Origin: Limnohabitans sp.
GTDB lineage: Bacteria; Planctomycetota; Phycisphaerae; Phycisphaerales; SM1A02
Direction: 5' to 3'
DNA: 10,711 nucleotides
NCBI GenBank assembly: GCA_030054275.1
Contig: JASGCF010000076.1
Location: 1 to 10,711, forward strand
Shown here: positions 7,012 to 10,711 of the stretch, piece after piece
Layout of the letters: each line of letters begins with the position of its first letter
Numbering within the stretch: position 1 is the first letter of the stretch
Program-made: the position numbers and the translations under genes
The notes under the pieces: generated by a model
What the model saw: the letters and a program-made list of their open reading frames with translations, nothing else
What the model was told of the DNA's origin: nothing
Database searches by the model: none

Positions 7012-7023
7012 TTGCAGCGTTTC
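7012..7023. repeat. Direct repeat copy 2 (TTGCAGCGTTTC)
   Basis: Second copy of the element at 6961-6972, with one mismatch. It lies within an imperfect dyad at 7005-7024 (GGAACG, 7 bases, CG-T-TTCC), so this copy may be a two-sided binding site. Confidence 0.55.
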
Positions 7024-7128
7024 CATGTCACGACGGCGATGCGACTCAGGGCTCGCTGCCGTTTTCGGACGCGGTGCGCTGAGGCGAAGGTGCGTCGCGG
7101 CGGACGAACCACGCCGTCGATCGGGTTT

Positions 7129-7142
7129 TGTCAAGAATGACA
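7129..7142. promoter_or_regulatory. Inverted repeat TGTCA-N4-TGACA
   Basis: Perfect 5-base arms around AGAA, 108-121 bases upstream of the GIDE-LemA ATG. It touches the next inverted repeat at 7141-7163. It could be an operator half or a small hairpin; such short dyads also arise by chance. Confidence 0.4.
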
Positions 7143-7163
7143 CGATCTCTGAGAGGTATCGTG
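7141..7163. promoter_or_regulatory. Inverted repeat CACGAT-N11-ATCGTG
   Basis: Perfect 6-base arms separated by 11 bases, giving 17 bases between arm centres. The inner CTC and GAG can also pair around a TGA loop, leaving a 2-base bulge. It lies 87-109 bases upstream of the GIDE-LemA ATG. It fits an operator for a dimeric regulator, or an untranslated-leader hairpin if transcription starts upstream. Confidence 0.45.
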
Positions 7164-7183
7164 CACCGCGCACTCCCACAGCA

Positions 7184-7206
7184 GAGCCGCCGAAGAGCCG
7201 CCGAAG
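7184..7206. repeat. 11 bp x 2 tandem duplication
   Basis: GAGCCGCCGAA occurs twice in perfect tandem, followed by one further matching G. It lies 44-66 bases upstream of the GIDE-LemA ATG and probably comes from slippage. It would lie in the leader or core promoter of that gene. Confidence 0.9.
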
Positions 7207-7249
7207 TACCGCATCATTGATCGAAACGCCATGCATCGCTTCCACAGTC

Positions 7250-8587
7250 ATGACGCTTGAGAATCTCGAACCACTCCTCATCGTTCCACCTCTCGTGGGT
7301 GGTGCGCTGGCGTTGCTCGCGGTGTGGGCAGCGGTGCGCTCGTCGCGGATGCGACGATTTTTGGACGACACGCCAACTTCGAAGACGGCGGGCGTCTTCA
7401 TCGGTGATGTTGAGTTGCAGGGAACAGCAGAGACGCCCGAGCCATTCACAAGTTACTTGTGGGGTGGAAAATGCGTCTTGTACAGTTGGAGTATCGGTGA
7501 GCATTGGAGCCGCCTCGTCACCGAGACCTACACCGATTCGAAGGGCAATCGACGCACGCGCACGCGTCGTGAATCGGGTGTCACCACCATCGCTTCTGGC
7601 GGCGACTCTGCGCCGTTCTACTTGGTCGACGATACAGGGCACATTCTCATTCGCCCGAAGGGTGCGAAACTCGAAACGCGCACAGTGTTCAGTCGCACAG
7701 TTGGCCGCGGCGATCCGCTGTATTACGACAAGGGGCCGCAAGGTGCTGTGGCAAATTCGGATCATCGCCGCACATTCACCGAGGAAGCGATTCCGATGCA
7801 TCAGGCCATCTTTGTGCTCGGTATGGCGCGCGAGCGGAAAGACATTGTTGCGGCCGAGATTGCAGAGAATCCTGACGCTGTGCACTTTCTCATTTCGGTG
7901 CGTGATGAAAAGGCCATCGCGGGTGGGTATGCGTGCGGTACATGGGGCTGGGCGATTTTCGCATGCATCTTGTTTGCAAGCGGCGTGGTGATTGCCGAGC
8001 GAAATGGCCGTTTTTTGCAGGAAACATCGATCGCGATCTATGTCGGTGCAGCGCTGATCTTTTTGTTCGTGTACGCGATTGCGTGGTCTATCACGGTGTT
8101 CAACTCCGTCCTTCGGCTTCGCCAACGCACGCGACGCGCGTGGTCAAACATTGATGTGGAACTCAAGCGCAGGCACGATCTCATTCCGCAACTCGCGGAA
8201 TGCGTGAAGGGCTACGCCATGCATGAGCGTGATACACAGCGATTGGTTGCGCTCTTTCGTACGCAGTATGCGCTTCGTCCAGAAGAAGTCCGAGGCGGCG
8301 AAGCGAAAGTGGTTGGTCTGACGCCGATATTGCAAATCGTGCAAGAGGCGTACCCGGATCTGAAGGCATCGGAGTCGTTTCTTGCCTTACAACGAGAACT
8401 CGTGGTGACCGAGAGTCGCATTGCGATGGCGCGCGTGTACTACAACGGACTTGTGAAGTCATTCAACGCACGCTTGACGGTGGTGCCTGATGCGTGGATT
8501 GCGCTCGTCGCGCGGTTAAAGCCCTTTGCCTTCTTCGAAGCAAAGGGACTCGAACGCGAAAGCGTGCATGTTGACTTTGCGAAGTGA
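7250..8587 (+). CDS. GIDE-LemA fusion membrane protein
   Basis: This is a 445-residue membrane protein with two recognisable parts. A first helix (about 8-29) is followed by a GIDE/BAM-type domain (about 45-220), the membrane-side domain also found in the mitochondrial E3 ligase MUL1. It shows the family's VLYSWSIGEHW strand with charged loops and a YLVDDTGHILIRPKGAKLE segment. There is no RING domain, so ubiquitin-ligase activity is not implied. Two more helices follow (about 232-250 and 258-284). The C-terminal LemA domain begins VFNSVLRLRQRTRRAWSNID and continues VELKRRHDLIPQL and VKGYAMHE, then ends YNGLVKSFNARL and FAFFEAKG. These are near-consensus LemA elements. LemA function in bacteria is poorly defined. 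The ATG at 7250 is chosen because the first helix starts at once after it; no Shine-Dalgarno sequence is evident, and an in-frame TTG at 7217 is the alternative. The gene converges on the kinase-WD40 gene. Confidence 0.92.
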   Translation: MTLENLEPLLIVPPLVGGALALLAVWAAVRSSRMRRFLDDTPTSKTAGVFIGDVELQGTAETPEPFTSYLWGGKCVLYSWSIGEHWSRLVTETYTDSKGNRRTRTRRESGVTTIASGGDSAPFYLVDDTGHILIRPKGAKLETRTVFSRTVGRGDPLYYDKGPQGAVANSDHRRTFTEEAIPMHQAIFVLGMARERKDIVAAEIAENPDAVHFLISVRDEKAIAGGYACGTWGWAIFACILFASGVVIAERNGRFLQETSIAIYVGAALIFLFVYAIAWSITVFNSVLRLRQRTRRAWSNIDVELKRRHDLIPQLAECVKGYAMHERDTQRLVALFRTQYALRPEEVRGGEAKVVGLTPILQIVQEAYPDLKASESFLALQRELVVTESRIAMARVYYNGLVKSFNARLTVVPDAWIALVARLKPFAFFEAKGLERESVHVDFAK

Positions 8588-8607
8588 GCGCTCGTTTGAC
8601 ACATCAA

Positions 8608-10711
8608 TCAACGAATGCGCAAGACGCCAGTACGGTCGACTGCATGTATGACGCTGTCGTGGATCCAAAGCGAGCGCAATTGCTCTTCGCAAAGTTGCAG
8701 CATCAACTGTTCTTCGAGTGTCGATGCATCAAGAATGCGCAGCGTGCCGTCTGCGCCGCCGGTGACCAAGCGCGCGCCGTCGTCTGTCACGGCCATGCAC
8801 GACACGCGCGTGCGCTGCCTGCGCGTTGACGCGAGTACCCGTCCGCTGCGTGCGTCGAGCGAGACGATGAGTCCGTCGCGGTCGGCTGCGAAGATGCGAG
8901 TGCCATCGGATGACGCGGCGACATCGGTGCAACTCGCGCCGATCGAACGACGCCATCGTTCGCGACCATCATGCGCATCAAGCGCAATACAGCCAAACTG
9001 CCGCGATGCAACGATCGCGGTCTCGTTTGCGCCGTCAAGCGCAAGCGACGGAATTCCTTGTGGTTCGTGAATGTCGTCGGAACGAAGTGAGGTGGTCGAC
9101 CAACGCACGCGTGCCGCCTCGATCTCGACCAAAGAAAGCGTGCCATCTTCGCGAAGAACGAGCGCTGTGCTGTCATCGGGAGCGATGGCCACGCGCGAAA
9201 CTGCGCCCTCGCCTGGTATCGGTGGAAGTGGTCGCTCGACATCGCTTGCGATTTCCGAAAGTCGCGCATCAACTCGCGCATCAAGTCGTGTCGCTCGTGG
9301 CGTGTTTGGGCGCATTGCGTTGGGAGGTTCGATGCGCAACGAACGACCTGTTCGAGAGAGCGGATCGATCGAACCGCTGCCGATCCACGCATCGCGTGCC
9401 TTTGCCTCCGCGATGCTCAGCGCGCCCTGTGACGCCGTTGCCAGTGAGCCATCGGCGGAAGCGGCGATCGACCAGACGATGTCGTTCGAAAAAGGCATTG
9501 CCGCGATGGGTGACCCATCTTCGACCCGCCACAGCCGAAGCGACCCATCTGCACTGGCCGTGAGCATGCGGGTTGCATTGTCGCGGGTATCGATATCAAT
9601 ACTCCAGACTGCGTCGTGATGTCCGCGTGCAGTCCACAGTGCTTGAGGTTTCATCGGTTCGTAAAGCCGCACCGTGCGGTCCCATCCGCCAATCGCGAGC
9701 CGAGTTCCATCGGGCGTCCAGCGAAGCGCTACCTGATTTGCCTGCGGTGTCTCAAAACGCGTGACGACGCGAAGCCCATCGCTTGAACGCGCAAGCAGCA
9801 CTGCACCGCCGTGTCCCGCCACCGCGAGGAGCGCAGGGTCGGTTGGCGAGAACGCGACCGCACGCAGGCTGCCAATCTCAGGATCGATCGCCGCGATGAC
9901 GCGCTCGGGCTCGGTGATCGAGCGAAGTTCGATTTCATTGCGAGCGACGGCGATCGTGCCATCGGGAGCAACCGTGAGAGCGCAACTGTTCGGCGACGCG
10001 CCGATGTATGGGATCGCTTCGCGCACCTCTCCGCGATTTGCATCGAGTATCACGAGTCCACTTTCAACATCGACGGAAACGACCTGTGTGCCGTCGTCGG
10101 TGATCGCGACCGTGTTCGTGACGGTGCGATTTGCGGTCGTCGACCACACGCGCCGCCAGGTTGTACCGGTGGCAGATTCGCGCTCGAATCGCGCAAGAAT
10201 CGGACCATCCTCCGTGCCCGGTGGATAGCCAACAGCAAGTATCGCCGTCGGCCCTGCGCGTACGACGGCGTACCAATCGCCGTCCGCGATCACCGTTCCG
10301 CGCAGTTGAATGGCGCGATCAATGATTGCCCGTTCGATCGAGCCATCGCTGTCGCCGAGTGCCGCTGCATGCTGCTCGACAAGCATCAGATCACCCGAAT
10401 CCATGGCGCGCGCAGCGGCGCTGAGATTTGCGAGTCGCGCCTCGTGTCGCGCCGAGTGCGCGAACGAGAGTGCAACACTCGTTGTTGCAAGAAGCAGCAG
10501 TGCAATCGATGCTCCGAGTGTCGCGGCGCGACGATGCCGCCGAATGGCGCGAAGAAAGCGCTCGCGCCTCGATTGCAATTCGGCAAGGACGGGTTCACCC
10601 GCGAGATGTCGCCGCAGATCTTCTGCAAACTGCGATGCACTCGCGTAGCGTTCGCGCGGCTCGTGTGCGGTCGCTTTTGCAACAATGCGATCGAGATCGC
10701 CGCGAAATGCA
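8608..10711 (-). CDS. Transmembrane Ser/Thr kinase with WD40 region (5' end outside window)
   Basis: This is the last 700 residues of a Ser/Thr kinase of the WD40 type. The frame is open to the right window edge. Its first visible residues, GDLDRIVAKATAHEPRERY then SASQFAEDLRRHLAGEP, are the typical end of a bacterial Ser/Thr kinase domain, so the TTG at 10578 is not a start. One membrane helix lies at visible residues 61-84 (ALLLLATTSVAL core). A helical stretch follows, then a WD40-type beta-propeller to the C-terminus. The clearest repeat is GHHDAVWSIDI with ADGSLRLWRVEDG, about 363-399; others end WDRTVRLYEP, RDGLIVSLDARSG and ADGTLRILDAST. An insert with DARVDAR interrupts the propeller. 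The catalytic part (VAIK, HRD, DFG) is outside the window, so activity cannot be judged. The kinase end resembles that of the TPR kinase (RELDLITMHALEKDRARRYQ), suggesting paralogues. The propeller would lie across the membrane from the kinase. Confidence 0.9.
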   Translation of the reverse strand, partial: AFRGDLDRIVAKATAHEPRERYASASQFAEDLRRHLAGEPVLAELQSRRERFLRAIRRHRRAATLGASIALLLLATTSVALSFAHSARHEARLANLSAAARAMDSGDLMLVEQHAAALGDSDGSIERAIIDRAIQLRGTVIADGDWYAVVRAGPTAILAVGYPPGTEDGPILARFERESATGTTWRRVWSTTANRTVTNTVAITDDGTQVVSVDVESGLVILDANRGEVREAIPYIGASPNSCALTVAPDGTIAVARNEIELRSITEPERVIAAIDPEIGSLRAVAFSPTDPALLAVAGHGGAVLLARSSDGLRVVTRFETPQANQVALRWTPDGTRLAIGGWDRTVRLYEPMKPQALWTARGHHDAVWSIDIDTRDNATRMLTASADGSLRLWRVEDGSPIAAMPFSNDIVWSIAASADGSLATASQGALSIAEAKARDAWIGSGSIDPLSRTGRSLRIEPPNAMRPNTPRATRLDARVDARLSEIASDVERPLPPIPGEGAVSRVAIAPDDSTALVLREDGTLSLVEIEAARVRWSTTSLRSDDIHEPQGIPSLALDGANETAIVASRQFGCIALDAHDGRERWRRSIGASCTDVAASSDGTRIFAADRDGLIVSLDARSGRVLASTRRQRTRVSCMAVTDDGARLVTGGADGTLRILDASTLEEQLMLQLCEEQLRSLWIHDSVIHAVDRTGVLRIR
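9262..9285. repeat. 12 bp x 2 tandem repeat inside the WD40-kinase gene
   Basis: TCGCGCATCAAC then TCGCGCATCAAG, one mismatch. On the coding strand it encodes the repeated D-A-R of LDARVDAR in an insert between WD40 repeats. It looks like a recent in-frame duplication in a tolerant loop. Confidence 0.8.

Larger units (their letters stand above)
6939..7249. promoter_or_regulatory. Divergent intergenic region between sigma-factor and GIDE-LemA genes
   Basis: This 311-base region separates two outward-facing genes and should hold promoters for both. It contains a pair of near-identical 12-base direct repeats on the sigma side, two small inverted repeats (7129-7142 and 7141-7163) and an 11-base tandem duplication on the LemA side, each listed separately. 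A TTGTCA at 7128-7133 resembles a -35 box, but no matching -10 box lies at normal spacing. Frames running through the region from either gene have amino-acid compositions unlike real proteins, so I see no extra gene here. Confidence 0.6.

Noticed and set aside
6939..7112. Upstream extension of the sigma-factor frame
   Set aside because: The added 58 residues have Arg, Trp and Cys clusters unlike ECF N-termini, and the ATG at 6938 gives the normal family length.
7025..7249. Upstream extension of the GIDE-LemA frame to an ATG at 7025
   Set aside because: The added residues are Arg-rich and unlike the family, and the region contains the repeats expected of a promoter region. The first membrane helix fits a start at 7250.

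Overview
The window is G+C-rich DNA densely packed with genes. It looks like it comes from a planctomycete-type bacterium, most plausibly of the Phycisphaerae kind. The evidence is an ECF sigma factor joined to a transmembrane Ser/Thr kinase with a TPR sensor half, a second transmembrane Ser/Thr kinase with a WD40 half, and a GIDE-LemA fusion protein. The lineage is an inference from gene content; no marker gene is present.

Left part (1-1478, + strand): the 3' part of a YceI-family gene, then, 3 bases on, a polytopic membrane protein of unknown function. The pair looks like an operon. It meets a minus-strand gene tail to tail at 1479-1497, with no recognisable terminator.

Middle (1498-6938, - strand, read right to left): an ECF sigma factor gene at 6309-6938; a Ser/Thr kinase with TPRs at 3556-6312, whose probable TTG start overlaps the sigma stop; a 216-base gap holding a perfect 3 x 10 bp tandem repeat; and a LysA-like fold-type III PLP enzyme at 1498-3339 with an extra C-terminal domain. 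A strong Shine-Dalgarno sequence decides the start of the PLP enzyme and another supports the TTG start of the kinase.

Right part: a 311-base divergent intergenic region (6939-7249) with paired direct repeats and two adjacent dyads separates the sigma-kinase operon from a + strand GIDE-LemA membrane protein (7250-8587). That gene converges, after 20 bases, on a minus-strand kinase-WD40 gene (8608 to the window edge), of which only the end of the kinase domain, the membrane helix and the WD40 region are visible.

Working together: the sigma factor and TPR kinase are almost certainly co-expressed and may form a membrane signal-to-transcription module. The GIDE-LemA protein sits between two membrane kinases, so a shared envelope-signalling role is plausible but unproven. 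The PLP enzyme keeps the catalytic lysine but has changed the arginine and glutamate that diaminopimelate decarboxylases use for substrate binding, so its substrate is probably not diaminopimelate. I see no tRNA, rRNA, CRISPR array, insertion sequence, phage gene or toxin-antitoxin pair. I also see no clear defence or secretion system. The most unusual items are the modified decarboxylase fusion and the regulatory repeats.
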